Part shown: piece by piece, positions 51,939 to 63,400 of the stretch
Numbering within the stretch: the first letter of the stretch is position 1
Layout: each line of letters starts with the position of its first letter
DNA from: Epithemia pelagica
Taxonomy: Eukaryota > Bacillariophyta > Bacillariophyceae > Surirellales > Surirellaceae
NCBI GenBank assembly: GCA_946965045.2
Contig: OX337241.1
Coordinates: 806,001 to 870,000 of the forward strand
Length of the DNA: 64,000 nt
Reading direction: 5' to 3'
The notes under the pieces: model-generated
Database searches by the model: none
Told to the model about the DNA's origin: nothing
Seen by the model: the letters and a program-made list of their open reading frames with translations, nothing else
Made by a program: the position numbers and the translations under genes

Positions 51939-52609
51939 GATGCGGCTGCTCGAGTTATATTGTGGTAATCGTGGTCAACCAAACGTGCCAAGAGGGAACC
52001 AACCGACAGTCACACCAACCAAATGTGAATGTGTTTGTATGCTCCAGGGGACAACGAGGAAGGAGGAATCAATGAATGAAATCAAAGTGTGGATATGGAT
52101 GCGTGATGATACTAAAAGAGTGGATCTACGATTGATATATAGGTAGGACAAGACGTGCTCTTTCTCTCTGGAACCCGAGTCTCATTCATTCATTTCATTC
52201 CTCTCTCTTGGAGACATGACTTTTCATATTGGCAGGATCATCGCTCAAAAATGTGAGCGAGTGGAGTGGTAGCGAGGCCGACTCCGAGCCAGTCGGGCCA
52301 TTACAGTAAGTAAGTGGTCTTGGTGACATGAAAGCGACACACGACTTAAAATTGAGATACTTAAGAGATGCCCACTGCAGTACGTAAAACTTTTGAATTT
52401 TTAAAAATCGAGGGTATCTTTCGGAACGATCTTTCCCCATCAACCGCCCCTCTTGGGATCCTTTTGTGGATTCGGTAGCGGCAAAGCGGAAATGGGAAAA
52501 GTGTCGTCGTCGAGAGAGAGAGAGACAAGATAGAACGTAGCTGTACACGAAGGAGGACACACGTCCAAAAGAGAGAAAGAGCACCACCACCAGAACCAAC
52601 GTCAACGAA
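51939..52609. other. Divergent intergenic region
   Basis: About 670 bases between divergent genes, holding both promoters. A (GA)n run lies near 52513-52526. No other feature is seen. Confidence 0.4.
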
Positions 52610-54676
52610 ATGCCAACAAACGCTTTTCCGAAACACCACGATCCAGCAGTAGGATTGCAAAGAACCAACCATTCCCCAAAGAACCACCACAAAAATGGTT
52701 CTTGTCGTCGTCAAGGAGGAGAGGATGATCCTGGTTGCTCTCCTCCTCCTTTTCCTCCTTCATGGATGACCGTTTTGCGACATGGAATTCTTGTCGTTGG
52801 TTCGGTGATTGTCGTGATTCTACTAGTAGTATTGGGTACCAGGATCCATTCTCCAAACCCTACGACTGATATGGATGCTGTTGCTACTACTGCAACAACG
52901 ACGACAACAACAATAACTCGGGGTCATGCTGTACCATCGCTCCTCCACCAACAACCACCACAACCACAACAACAACACCATGCCTTGGAACACTGTCGTC
53001 CCGAACAAGGCGGTGGTCTTTGTCCAGCACTCAATACCTGTTGTCCTCTCGTCTCCAGGACGACAAGGACACGACGACGACGAATGGGATCCTCTCATTA
53101 TGATACCAACAACTCCTCCCAATCCGTGACGATAGGAGCCATGTCATCGTCATCGGGTTGTGTTCCGTCGGATTTGGGTGCCCGAACGGCCACGTGTTGT
53201 ACCGACGAAGCAGCAGGGACTGCATGTGGAGTCGGATATACCTGTCGCCGCCGCCATCGACCCAGTTGGCCTCCTACTTCTACTACCAGCAGCAACAACA
53301 ACCACACGGCGATTCCTCGGTCCGAACAGAGCTGGCCTTTCTCAAAGGAGGACGACCAGCATTCTGCGTTTCGCTATGATTGTCAAGCCTCGCCCTCCAT
53401 GACCGATCCCTTGGTCCAAACCCTTCCACGCTATCACCTGTGCACAGTCCATCCTCATCAATTGCAAACCGTATATGGATTTCCCGTGACCGCACCCGTC
53501 GTGGGGGATCCGCAACGAGACGTGGTGTTCCCATTGCAGGGTGCTGGTTCAGCGGATCAATGGGCCTATTATTCCAGTCATGGCGATTTGCTCCAACTCT
53601 CCCAACAACAACAACACCAACGAGACACGACGATTCGCCTCGCCATTGTGGTCATTCATGGTGCGGGACGGAATGCCGATGATTACTTTTGTTCCATCAT
53701 GGGCGCCGTACAACGACAGTACCCACAAGAGGCCTCGTCGTCTGTTTTGGTAGTGGCACCCTGGTTTTTGCAAGTCGGTGATGATGATGAGAATGATACT
53801 GACGAGGATACGAGATACCATCCGTCCTCCCCGTTTTTGCACTGGTCCAATTTAAGTGCCAGTGGTACCTGGAGGTATGGAGCCAATGCCATTCACAGCA
53901 ATCGTAGTATTAGTTCGTACGATTGTATGGATGCCTTGGTCCGCTTTGTGCAATCCTCCTTGCCTCTCGTCCAACGCCTGGTGGTGATTGGTCATTCCTC
54001 GGGAGGTCAATTTGTGCAACGATGGTCCTTGCTCACCTCGCAGTGGCCCTCCTCATCCTTGCCGTCCAACAACAACAACAACAACCACCACCTTTCCATG
54101 CATGCGATTGTGGCCAATCCATCCTCCTATGCCTACTTGACACCCGAACGATGGCACAAGGGTCAGTGGATCATTCCGCCATTAAACTCGTCTTGTCACA
54201 ACCACTACAATCAATGGCAATGGGGATTGGAACTACCCTCCGAACCGACTAGTCCCTATCGGGTCCCCTACGTCGAACGGACCCTGCAAGACTGCCGATT
54301 CAACATGACATGGCTCGCTCATCGCTTTGCGCAACGACGGGTATCCTACCTGATTGGATCTCAAGACAAGTGCAATGTATCCTCCTCCTCCTCTACCACT
54401 GCATCATCATCATCCTCCTCCATAGCACAACCACAACAACCACAACAACCCTGGTGTCAGTCGCATGGATTGGAAACCTCGTGTGCCGATGAATGGCAAG
54501 GACCGACCCGGTGGGATCGACACCACCGCTACTATCAATCCTTGCTTCGCCGGCAACCCTCCATTGATTTTGGCAAGTATCATGAGTCGGTCACGGTACC
54601 GCAGGTCGGCCACGATCATTCTCTCATGTTTCATTCCCCCCAAGGCATGCAGCAACTCTTTTTTCCACAATCATGA
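52610..54676 (+). CDS. Membrane-anchored alpha/beta hydrolase with Cys-rich stalk
   Basis: The product has 688 residues in one exon. A polar cytosolic tail (1-58) is followed by a signal anchor (about 59-78, GILVVGSVIVVILLVVLG). A Thr/Gln/His-rich stalk with a cysteine-rich patch (about 120-210) comes next: CxxxxxxxxC..CC, then GCVP..CC..ACGVGYTC, reminiscent of granulin-like disulfide modules. The hydrolase fold follows: oxyanion/entry motif VVIHGAGRNADDYF (H350-G351), nucleophile elbow GHSSGG with Ser463, and a C-terminal VGHDHSLMF providing the candidate catalytic His (668 or 670). This is an extracellular or lumenal serine esterase/lipase-like enzyme of unknown substrate. Decayed copies of the exon part around residues 613-645 lie at 57128-57325. 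Confidence 0.8.
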   Translation: MPTNAFPKHHDPAVGLQRTNHSPKNHHKNGSCRRQGGEDDPGCSPPPFPPSWMTVLRHGILVVGSVIVVILLVVLGTRIHSPNPTTDMDAVATTATTTTTTITRGHAVPSLLHQQPPQPQQQHHALEHCRPEQGGGLCPALNTCCPLVSRTTRTRRRRMGSSHYDTNNSSQSVTIGAMSSSSGCVPSDLGARTATCCTDEAAGTACGVGYTCRRRHRPSWPPTSTTSSNNNHTAIPRSEQSWPFSKEDDQHSAFRYDCQASPSMTDPLVQTLPRYHLCTVHPHQLQTVYGFPVTAPVVGDPQRDVVFPLQGAGSADQWAYYSSHGDLLQLSQQQQHQRDTTIRLAIVVIHGAGRNADDYFCSIMGAVQRQYPQEASSSVLVVAPWFLQVGDDDENDTDEDTRYHPSSPFLHWSNLSASGTWRYGANAIHSNRSISSYDCMDALVRFVQSSLPLVQRLVVIGHSSGGQFVQRWSLLTSQWPSSSLPSNNNNNNHHLSMHAIVANPSSYAYLTPERWHKGQWIIPPLNSSCHNHYNQWQWGLELPSEPTSPYRVPYVERTLQDCRFNMTWLAHRFAQRRVSYLIGSQDKCNVSSSSSTTASSSSSSIAQPQQPQQPWCQSHGLETSCADEWQGPTRWDRHHRYYQSLLRRQPSIDFGKYHESVTVPQVGHDHSLMFHSPQGMQQLFFPQS

Positions 54677-55068
54677 TACGAATACAAAGAATGGAGTCTG
54701 CGAGTGACGGACTGTGCTGCTCTATACAAACGACATGGAACATTCTACAGACCCGTTCCTGGACACTCATCCTGGAGGAAGAAAACCACCAACAATCTTT
54801 CTACTGTGGGGATCCAAAATATGGTCCAGACCATGCGATATTGAATGGGTACTCAGAAAAAAGAACATGTGCCCAAGAGCTGGAAAATGACTAAATTCTC
54901 CACTCTGAAAAGGGCTGCAAGCAGGAGACATTTTTGAAGAAAGGGTGGCTAAATTATCAGAATCAAAATGTTGTATTTGACTCATAAACCATGTGACCAT
55001 CCCACACTTGAATAACATTTATGAATATCGATATGCATCCTCCATGTAGTTTCCTCCAACATGTTCTC
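54677..55068. other. Convergent intergenic region
   Basis: About 390 bases between the hydrolase and the convergent paralogue B. It is presumably 3' flank only. Confidence 0.4.
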
Positions 55069-56784
55069 TTAGGGTCTGCACAAGGACAGATCTTTTCCCG
55101 CGTAAAAGCATTCCCATTCATCCCACCAATCGGCGGTGGACATGTCACGGGTATGTCCCTGTGTCAGTTCCAACAACATGTGATTCCATACACCGAATTC
55201 ATTGTAGCCATAGTAATGGGTATCATTCCCATAGTCGTTGCGCAAGTAGGTTCCACCACAGGGCGCAGCCCTGTTGGACACATCAATGAGGTCCGCACCC
55301 AACAAGAGAGCCCGAAAATCGGACTCCCCCGAACCGGGCAAACGAATGGCTTCCCACTTTTCTTCCCAGTTTCCACTCTCCACATAGGTGCTATTACAGG
55401 TATCGCTCATGGGACGGGCAAAGACTGATGTATCTTCTTGAATGCCCGAGACAAGGCCCAGAGAAGCAGACAATGCACCAAGAAGGGGTTTATTCCTTGA
55501 CATCAGCTGATCACTTCGACCGTCCATGTTTGGTGAGACGGCATAGTAGTCATCGTCAATTACCATCCGACTCAACCAGATACCCGATGACTTGGTATTG
55601 TCTGTTTGATGCTCGACATCCGTGTAACTTCGGAATTGCTGATGTCCACGATAGTAAAATTGAAGAATCCGAGCATCTTCATCATAATGCACTGTGGTAT
55701 AGCCACCATTCAAGCCAAGGTAAAACATGGGACTAAAAGCCATTTCACCAGACAACATGGTCAAGGGTTTGTCCACAGGAAGGATAATATGAGTATTATC
55801 AAATCCCACTCCTGTTCCATTTTCAAAGTGTCGACAATGATTTTCGGATTTTCGAATGGACCGACTCTCCATAAAGGTTGCATTCTTGGACAAGGCAATT
55901 GCTTTTTGGGCAAGTTGGCGATGATGGATCCAACCTTCGGTCGTCTCGGGCTTCGGGGGAAGGACGTTCGGATCGGCACTGTAGCGACGAATCTGCCACA
56001 AATGAGCCTTGTCAATGCCGGCTTCGAGTTGCATGAAAATAATGCCCAATGCACCCCAAATCGCCGAAAGAGCATCCATACGACTGGCAAATTTTTGCTC
56101 ATTAAAGTTTGTCCCGGACTACAAGATTGCCTCGTTGCGTTGGCGAATGTGTTCGCCACGAGCTGTACTATACTCACTTTCATAGGTAATGGCATGGATT
56201 TTTTCGGCAGCACCCGCCATGGGCTTGTCCGTCACAACCGATACTTTATTGGGCGTAAAGATAGATGTGATGATACCCGTTTCGTTTTCATTGTACATTT
56301 TGTACGTACGAGAATATCCCGAAATCATTTGCGTATACAGGGGCAGCGACACATGCGTTCCATTGTACTCGACTTGAGAGGCCACATAATCAACGGGTTG
56401 TTCATTGAGATCAAAATACCACACTTGCTCCATGACGGGTTCTTCACCTTCCATAACCCAACGGGGGATGTCGACTTGAGCCAAATCGGTTTCGTCTTGA
56501 ATAGGAACCCAAATGGGATATCCGGATTCTGGAATTTGACTGAATCGTCCATCCTTGTAGGGACTGCAGGTCCGAGAATCGTCGAGACAAAAGGGAGCAC
56601 CATAGGTACCAGGTTGAGGTGGTTCCGTAATGAGACTGGAACAATGCAAATCGGAACAACATTCCCTGCAACGATCCGGTTGAAGGAAGGAACCGGGGCA
56701 ACAATGTCCGGATTGACATTGATCATCGGACTTGCAACGATGACCGTTGCTCAAATCCGTTCCACCAGAAATCATACCACCCAT
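55069..56784 (-). pseudogene. Paralogue B of the Cys-rich type II membrane protein, interrupted by one stop and lacking exon 1
   Basis: The coding-like frame runs from the Met at 56784 to 55069 with one in-frame TAG at 56116-56118 (between RQRNEAIL and SGTNFNEQKFASR). Frame is kept on both sides, and the parts align with paralogue A throughout: the cysteine cluster with C-x5-C-x4-CC-x9-C-x2-CC-x4-C, YPIWVPIQDETDLAQVD, MEQVWYFDL, GYSRTYKMYNENETGIITS, then DKAHLWQIRRY and FGVWNHMLLELTQGHTRD. In A the matching point reads RARNQAILQQS. Upstream, a hydrophobic stretch (KKAIVIIIIIIMGGM) is in frame, but no ATG and no equivalent of A's cytosolic exon could be found before a stop. Either this is a young pseudogene, or exon 1 lies further away and the stop is a sequence error or readthrough site. 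Confidence 0.75.
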
Positions 56785-57090
56785 GATGATTATGATGATG
56801 ATAACGATTGCCTTTTTGTGAACTCTTTCTTGGATATTTTTTGTCCTATTTGAAAAAGAGATAACAATCTAGAATGTTGAGGGAGTTGAAATAGTTGTTA
56901 GTGGGGCATCGTTTCACACTTTTTACAAGACCAAAATATTATTATTTGAGTATTCGTGTTGTATTTGTAGAGTTTTGATTGGTACACGTGGTCAGATCAT
57001 CTGGAAGGACGACATTCCACAAGGAAGAGAAGAGAGAGAATCATCTTCTATCTACCTCTTCCTGCTTCCAGAGAGGTCGAGAAAGTCTCA
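56785..57090. other. Upstream flank of paralogue B
   Basis: About 300 bases, AT-rich, where exon 1 of paralogue B would be expected. No ATG-containing exon with an acidic or Thr-rich tail comparable with paralogue A is visible on the minus strand. Confidence 0.35.
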
Positions 57091-57127
57091 ACAGTCAACG
57101 GCATCATCATTCGTAATTCGTACAGGA

Positions 57128-57325
57128 AGGGTGTGAGTCGCGTGGATTGGAAACCTTCTGTTCCGATGAATGACAAATGACAAGGGGACCGATCGAGAAA
57201 GTCAACGGCATGGTCATTCGTACAAGAACAACCACCTGGTCTGAGTCGCATGGATTGGAAACCTCCTGTATGCCGATAAATCACAAGGACCGACACGGTG
57301 GGATCGACACCACCGCTTTTATCAG
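57128..57325 (+). pseudogene. Two decayed partial copies of the hydrolase gene 3' part
   Basis: At about 57128-57170 and 57238-57325 the plus strand repeats the hydrolase sequence around 54449-54537 (core gagtcgcatggattggaaac, then ccgat..aaggaccga..ggtgggatcgacaccaccgc), with substitutions and indels. The two copies are themselves within a local tandem repeat of about 110 bases that includes the word agtcaacggcat..cattcgta (57089-57120 and 57197-57222). They are fragments without an open frame. Confidence 0.75.
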
Positions 57326-58414
57326 CCCCTTGCGCACCGTATGCGACCATCCATAAAGTTTGTCAGGTGCCATAAGTTCGATGCGGTATCGCATGTTGAA
57401 CAAGATCTTTCCCTCCTGTTCTATTCCCCACTGGAAGGTATTTGTTTTTGGTGCAAGGAGCAGCAGAAGCATGACCGGTCTACAAGCGAAATGGCATTGC
57501 AATTTTTTCCTTGACACAGCAAGATGCAAATCGATATCGCTACTACTTGGCGAGGCTTGAAAGACTACCACACTTGTCAGGAGGCAAATTGTCCTATCGA
57601 CTCTAATAGCTAGAAATACAACAATATAGCGTATGCATAATTTTATTACTTCTTTGCATGTAGAGAAAACACGGCTTGGCGTCGGATGTGTTTCGATCGA
57701 TACGACGGGACGGGACGCGACACTCCATCCATCCATCCATCCCACGCAACGCACCACACCTTGTGCACAATATCGAGTAGAAAATGAAGGTCAGAACATG
57801 TACCTTTTTCCATTCGAAACCTTACAATCGTCCCTATGACCATGGTTGGACTGGTTGTTACCTTTCGAATGGAAAAAGGTACATGTTTAGGGTTTCGGAC
57901 CGACCTCTGAAGCACCATGGTTTTCCACGATACCCCGTGTTGCATCCGACGAATTTTCTTCTTGCGCGCGGGCGCGCGCCAGCCCGCTTTCTGGACAACT
58001 GACACATACCTGATCGTGCAGCAACACAGTCGGAGCGAAACAACCCATAAAGACCACCACCCTCTCGATGCGGCTTCAGTACGATCTTCGCTCTACTCAT
58101 ATAGACAACAACATTGCTGGAGTGTCACACCAACAAGTATACAACGCACTTTTCCAGGAATTGCGCGGCAACAACTGGAATCGGCATCAATTCTCCAAGT
58201 GGTAGGCACAACCGCCGCTACCGCGTTGGGTGACGTTGAGGCTGCCTGCGCCGCGGCCGAAGCTCTTTGTGGCTTAGCTGCGCGTCCCCTTCCACCCAAA
58301 CATATTTTTCACCGCGTTGAAGTTCAACGACAGACGAACAATAGTGTTCTCCGCCCCTAGTAGAGCTAGACTGGTTCTACCACCTCGTTGTTTCGCCGCT
58401 CCATACACCTGAAA
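57326..58414. other. Intergenic region with a short hairpin-forming inverted repeat
   Basis: About 1.1 kb without a supported gene. A 24-base word at 57796-57819 (starts acatgtacct, ends cattcgaaa) is repeated in reverse complement at 57863-57886, spaced by 43 bases, giving a strong stem-loop. A (catc)n microsatellite lies near 57725-57742. Confidence 0.6.
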
Positions 58415-58861
58415 ATGGACATTCGCGAAGACATTGGAGAAGGCAAACGCGGCCTCAGCCTTGTATCATCTGAGGAGGAAATACTGAAGGATCAAAAGAA
58501 AGCTATCGTTGCGGAATTTCAAGCTCAAAAGGACACTGCAAATGGTGATGGCGACGACCCTCGCAAATCCAAGAAGCAAAAAACGAAGAAAGAGCCAACT
58601 CGAGAACATTCGTTGCTTCGAGAATCTGCGGACGCAGCAAGACTGTGGGAAAAGGCAATGTATGATAAGTACACAGAGGGACAAGCCGGGGAAATCTTGG
58701 ACCGAGTCTTGGAGTACTGGCGCAAGTCGGATTTTCCCGCTGAGCCCTTTCACAAATGGACGGGGGATTAAATGGAAGACGCAAAGACTGGTTGGCGCAA
58801 ATTCAAGGCCTACCGGGAAATGTTGGACAAGTATTCGCACAAGGTAGATGACCGTGACTGA
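58415..58861 (+). pseudogene. Short charged ORF with an in-frame stop (possible fragment of a larger gene)
   Basis: The frame from ATG 58415 encodes 118 residues: an acidic start, a Lys-rich linker (RKSKKQKTKKEPTRE), then LLRESADAARLWEKAMYDKY and EILDRVLEYWRKSDFPAEPF, ending at a TAA at 58769-58771. The same frame continues after the stop as MEDAKTGWRKFKAYREMLDK..DD to a TGA at 58859-58861, in matching helical style. So one ancestral reading frame seems to be broken by a single nonsense codon, unless the stop is real and the rest is chance. A GT-containing donor-like site near 58842 leaves open a further exon. No family is recognised. Confidence 0.35.
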
Positions 58862-60433
58862 TCGTACGATGAGTCACGATCAATACCTAGTGGTTTCATC
58901 TGGCTGTGACGTCATAATATACAAACACCTAGCACATGTAGATCGTAGTTTAGACAATGGGGAGAAAGGGAATACGATAGGAGGCGCTTTCAATGGCCTT
59001 GGACATGAGCTAGACATCATCCATGAACATGTGCGATATCTTGGGACGATTGAATGCGATCTAGATGTCAGATGCACACGAACCAGCAATGCTGCGTGTA
59101 GATTTCTACGTACCTAGTACAAATGGATGAAAAGGGGAAACAACAACAACGAGCACTAACATAGACGATAACACTCACAATTCTAAAAAGCATCATCATC
59201 ACATCTCTTTGTGTCCTACCTACTCTTCTAGTAGTTGTTGGCCTTTTCCTTGACCCGTGGGGGATTGGCTACGTGGTTGGTGCCTTGAATTGTCTAACGC
59301 TTTGTTGTATCTTTGATTGTTGTGTCGTAACGATCGGAGTCCTTCATCTTTTGTCAGATTAACAGTCTCAACAGCACGCCTGTTGATTGTTGTTCTCGTT
59401 TCCTTTCCGAATCGTTTGGTTGATTGTTGTCTTTGACCGATCTCTTGCGTTGTTTGTGTTTGTTGGGTTTGCTCTTACTTCCGAAGGTGAAATTCGTTCG
59501 GAGGGATTGATTCTCATATCCCGTCCTCTCCGTCTCGTCATATTCGATCGATTCATCCATTTGGTTGGTTGTTGGGTCGGTTGGTTGTCGTCTTATCGTT
59601 GTCGAAAAAAAATCTTCATTGTCGGCATCGAATTTTGTTTTTCGTCGCTTCTTGTCTGTGTCGGAAAACAGAGTTGGGGGAACTATCCGAGGTAACCAAT
59701 CCCACGGGCAACCCAACTCCCAGTCCCCGCGAGACTGTCGTATCCCCATCCCGTACTTTACGTACAAGTAAGCCGCAAGGCCGAAAAGAGGGCGATCCTT
59801 GCCAGACCGGCTGGATACCGTCAGGGGGCGAAGTTAAGGTACTCAACAGGTACTACTTCGCGTGCTCCGGCACACGTGTTCGTTACTAACAACGCATCTG
59901 TTGCTGTCGCCCGCCAAGCGATCAGGCTCTCTATCTTTGCGCTGTGGACAGATTGCTTAACCGCCAGACGTTACCTTCCTGGTGCGCGATTGTTCTTGGT
60001 CTTTCCCGCCTTTTGATCGCTTCTTTTTCCTTCCTACACGTGGAGTTTGGGCTAGGGATTGGCAATCCCGGTGTGTGGAGTCAAGAACAGACACCGTCAG
60101 ATCTTGCTAGTTCTTCGTTACCCTCGGGTAGCAACCTAGCCTAAAGACTGCAGTGGAAGCGCGTCACATTCTAATTAGCTTCGCTCAGCGAGCCCCGTGA
60201 CATTGCTCCCGGTTCTGAATAGCACCTCTGCTTGGAGTTTTATTTTCAATCGGTTTGATTTCAAGTGTTTTCTTTGGTTTTATTTTCAAGTTTTTCAAGT
60301 TTTTGGAGACGGATACAAGTAGGCTACTACCTGGTGAATTTGATTCAGAGGGCTCTTCAGTAGTAACTTCATCCTATCTCCGCTCAAGATATTCAAGTTT
60401 TTTTCACCTAGTTCTACCTAGTTTACTGATATC
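58862..60433. other. Leader region of the CoDi retrotransposon (5' LTR limits not determined)
   Basis: The stretch before the Gag-Pol ATG has no supported gene. Somewhere here, probably within about 59380-60430, lies the 5' LTR and primer-binding site of the retroelement. The partner LTR is outside the window, so its ends cannot be fixed. The last ~250 bases are T-rich with repeated ttttcaagttttt words, typical of an untranslated leader. Confidence 0.4.
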
Positions 60434-63400
60434 ATGACGGAACCGACTGAGAATGCAGTAGATCTTTCCCAGGATCCAGTTTTTCAGCACATCTTTACTA
60501 CGATCTTGAATCAACCCCCAGATCGCCTTTCTGATTTCCAAGACTGGTTTACTCATCACAAGTTTTTAAACTTCTCTGAGTTTCTTGAGTTGTATGTCTT
60601 CGAACCTGAAACCCTTGCGGATGACCTTGAATTTAAAACTAAGCGACAGCCTAAGACCCAGAAATTACATCCTACCTTCGCTAAGCAAATTCGTGCTTTC
60701 CTTCTTTGGGCTAATCATCTTCACTCTCTCGCCCAGCGTTTCTTTGGTGCTGATGACTGGTTAGCACTTACTCGCGAGGATTATGGTCGGTTTCGCATCG
60801 GGACTTATTTCCCTACTTCTTCTCAGTCTCGGGCCTTAAACGTGCCGTCTACTCCAGGTACTCCATCTCTTGGCACTCCGGGGGGGAAGTCTACTATGTC
60901 TAACTCGTCTCAGTCCCAGCAAGATTTGACTACCTTTCGTAAAGGCATTAAACGCGACTCAACGGCATATGAAGTACTCAAGGAAGAGAAAAACTATGAC
61001 CCCTTTATGCGTAGTTTTCGTGCTACTGCACTTGCTCAAGGATTAGGCAATGTTTTGGATCCTTCTTTTGTTGTGGATTCCACAGATCCTGCTGCCTCTG
61101 CTCTTTACCGAGAACAACAGATCTTTCTATATTCAGTTTTAGTTCGTTGTTTACAAACTGATAAAGGTCGTGCTATCATTCGTGCCCATACTACGGACAT
61201 GGATGCTACAGCCGTCCTAGATGAGTTACGCACTCATCATACGGACTCCGAGTTGTCACGCAAGGAAATCATGCGTCTCACTGCCTATCTTACAAACATT
61301 CGTCTTGATTCAGCATGGAGAGGCACTACATCCCAGTTCTTGCTTCATTTCAATGAACAACTACGTCTTTTAGATAGTCTATGTGATTCTAGCCAAAAGC
61401 TACCTGATTTTTCACGTACTACTTTTCTCATGCAAGCTGTGGATGGTAATGAAGATCTTCGACGTGTCAAGATTTTCGATGATTTTCTTAAATCCCAATC
61501 TGGGACTCATGCAAAAATGTCCTATGATGACTACTATCGTGTGTTGACTAATGCTGCTTTTCAATTTGATCAGCACTTAGCTAGCAAGAATGGATCTAAA
61601 CGACGAGCTTATGCTTCCCAACAGTGTGATCACGATATTTTTGACTCTGATCATTCTAGTTCTCATGATGATTTCATTCAAGAGGATCTTGTATCTATTT
61701 TTCAAGCTAATCGGTCTCGTAATCGCATTGATACTCGTACTCAGCGTATTTTTCTCCCTAAGGATATTTGGGATGCTACTTCAGATGAAGTTAAAGAGAT
61801 GCTAAAAGCACACAATAAACGTATCTTGGCTAACTCACCTAATTCTAAACCTCGTCAAACGAACCTACATGAGGTTAGTGAATCATCTGCTGATGAAAAT
61901 CCAACAGCTACTGATAATACTGAAGAAGCTTGCCAAGAAGCTGCTGTTGCTACTGAGTCTGATCCTAGTCCTGATCAGCTTCTCACAATGTTACATGAGC
62001 AAACTGATTATCCTGAATCTGATATTCAGCGCGTCCTTTCTGCCAACAAGGCTAAATCTAAGGGTGTTAGTTTCTCTATCAATGCTACCTATCGCTTCTC
62101 CAAGGCTAACCTTAATCCTACCTTTCAGTTGATTGATAGAGGGGCCAATGGTGGTTTAGCTGGGAGTGATTTGAAGATTATCCACAAAACTGGTCGAAAG
62201 ATTAACATTATTGGCATTGATAATCACGAGGTAACTGGTTTGGACATTGTTACCGCTGCAGGTCTTTATTCTACACAGCTAGGTACAATCGTTGGTATTT
62301 TCCATGAGTATGCTTACCTTGGCAAAGGTCGTTCGATTCACTCTCCGCCACAAATGGAATATTTCAAGACTCTTGTTGATGACAAGTCAGTTCTTGTCGG
62401 TGGTCGACAGCGTATTGAGACTCTAGACGGCTATGCCTTACCTTTGATCTTTAAGGGTGGACTTGTCTATTTGGATAGTCTCGGCATTCCTACTGATAAT
62501 GACCTAGCTACCTATCCTCATGTCGTCTTTACGTCACCCGATGAATGGAATCCTGACGTCATGGATCATTCTCATTCGTCCAATCCTGATACACATTCTG
62601 ATTGGATGGATCTTGTCAACCCAGACCCTATTGATCGTGATTTTTCTGCGACTGGAGACTATGTTCATCGCGTCAACCTAGTTTCCCAGATTCTTACCCG
62701 GTACTCTACTCTTAAGCGCTGGACTAATCTTATTCTCAATACCTCTGGTTGTCCACCTAGCTGCTGGTTACTTGCTCTAGACTATGCGTCGACCGTGCTT
62801 AACCACCTTGCTTCGCCGGCGCTTAACGGTCGCACCCCCATTGAGCGCCTGACGGGCTCCACTCCTGATGTTAGTTTCTTACTTGCTCATTATTTCTGGG
62901 AACCAATTTATTTTTCTTATGATCCTGATCGATCTTCTTACCCTTCTACTGGTAATGAATCTAAAGGTCGTTGGGTAGGTTTTGGTACTGGAGTTGGGGA
63001 TCCATTAACATGGAAGATCCTTACTGATGAGACCTCTACGATTTTGTTTCGATCTACTATTCGTAGTGCTCCCTCTTCTTTACCTAACCGACGTCTAGAT
63101 CCAGAAAAAGGAGAGATAGTTCATGTCAGAGGTCGTCATGAAGATAGTTCTTCTGGATCTACACCTCCTATGCCTACTATAGATCCACATGATCTACTTG
63201 GCCGTAAATTTCTTGGCCCTAAACTGGAAACTGGGGAGCGTTTCCGTGGGTTAGTTGTTGCTATGGTCCAAGATCAAGCTTATCGTGACCGAAAACGTTT
63301 TGAAGACCTCAGTTTTGAAGTGGAATATGATGAAGGTCGCCTTCGTGAGATTGTCACTTACAACGAACTTCTCAATCATCTAGATCATGATCCTGACGAC

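Noticed and set aside
59690-60433. Exact 5' LTR and primer-binding site of the CoDi element
   Set aside because: Without the 3' LTR in the window, neither end nor the tRNA primer match can be fixed. Candidate tg..ca borders were not convincing.
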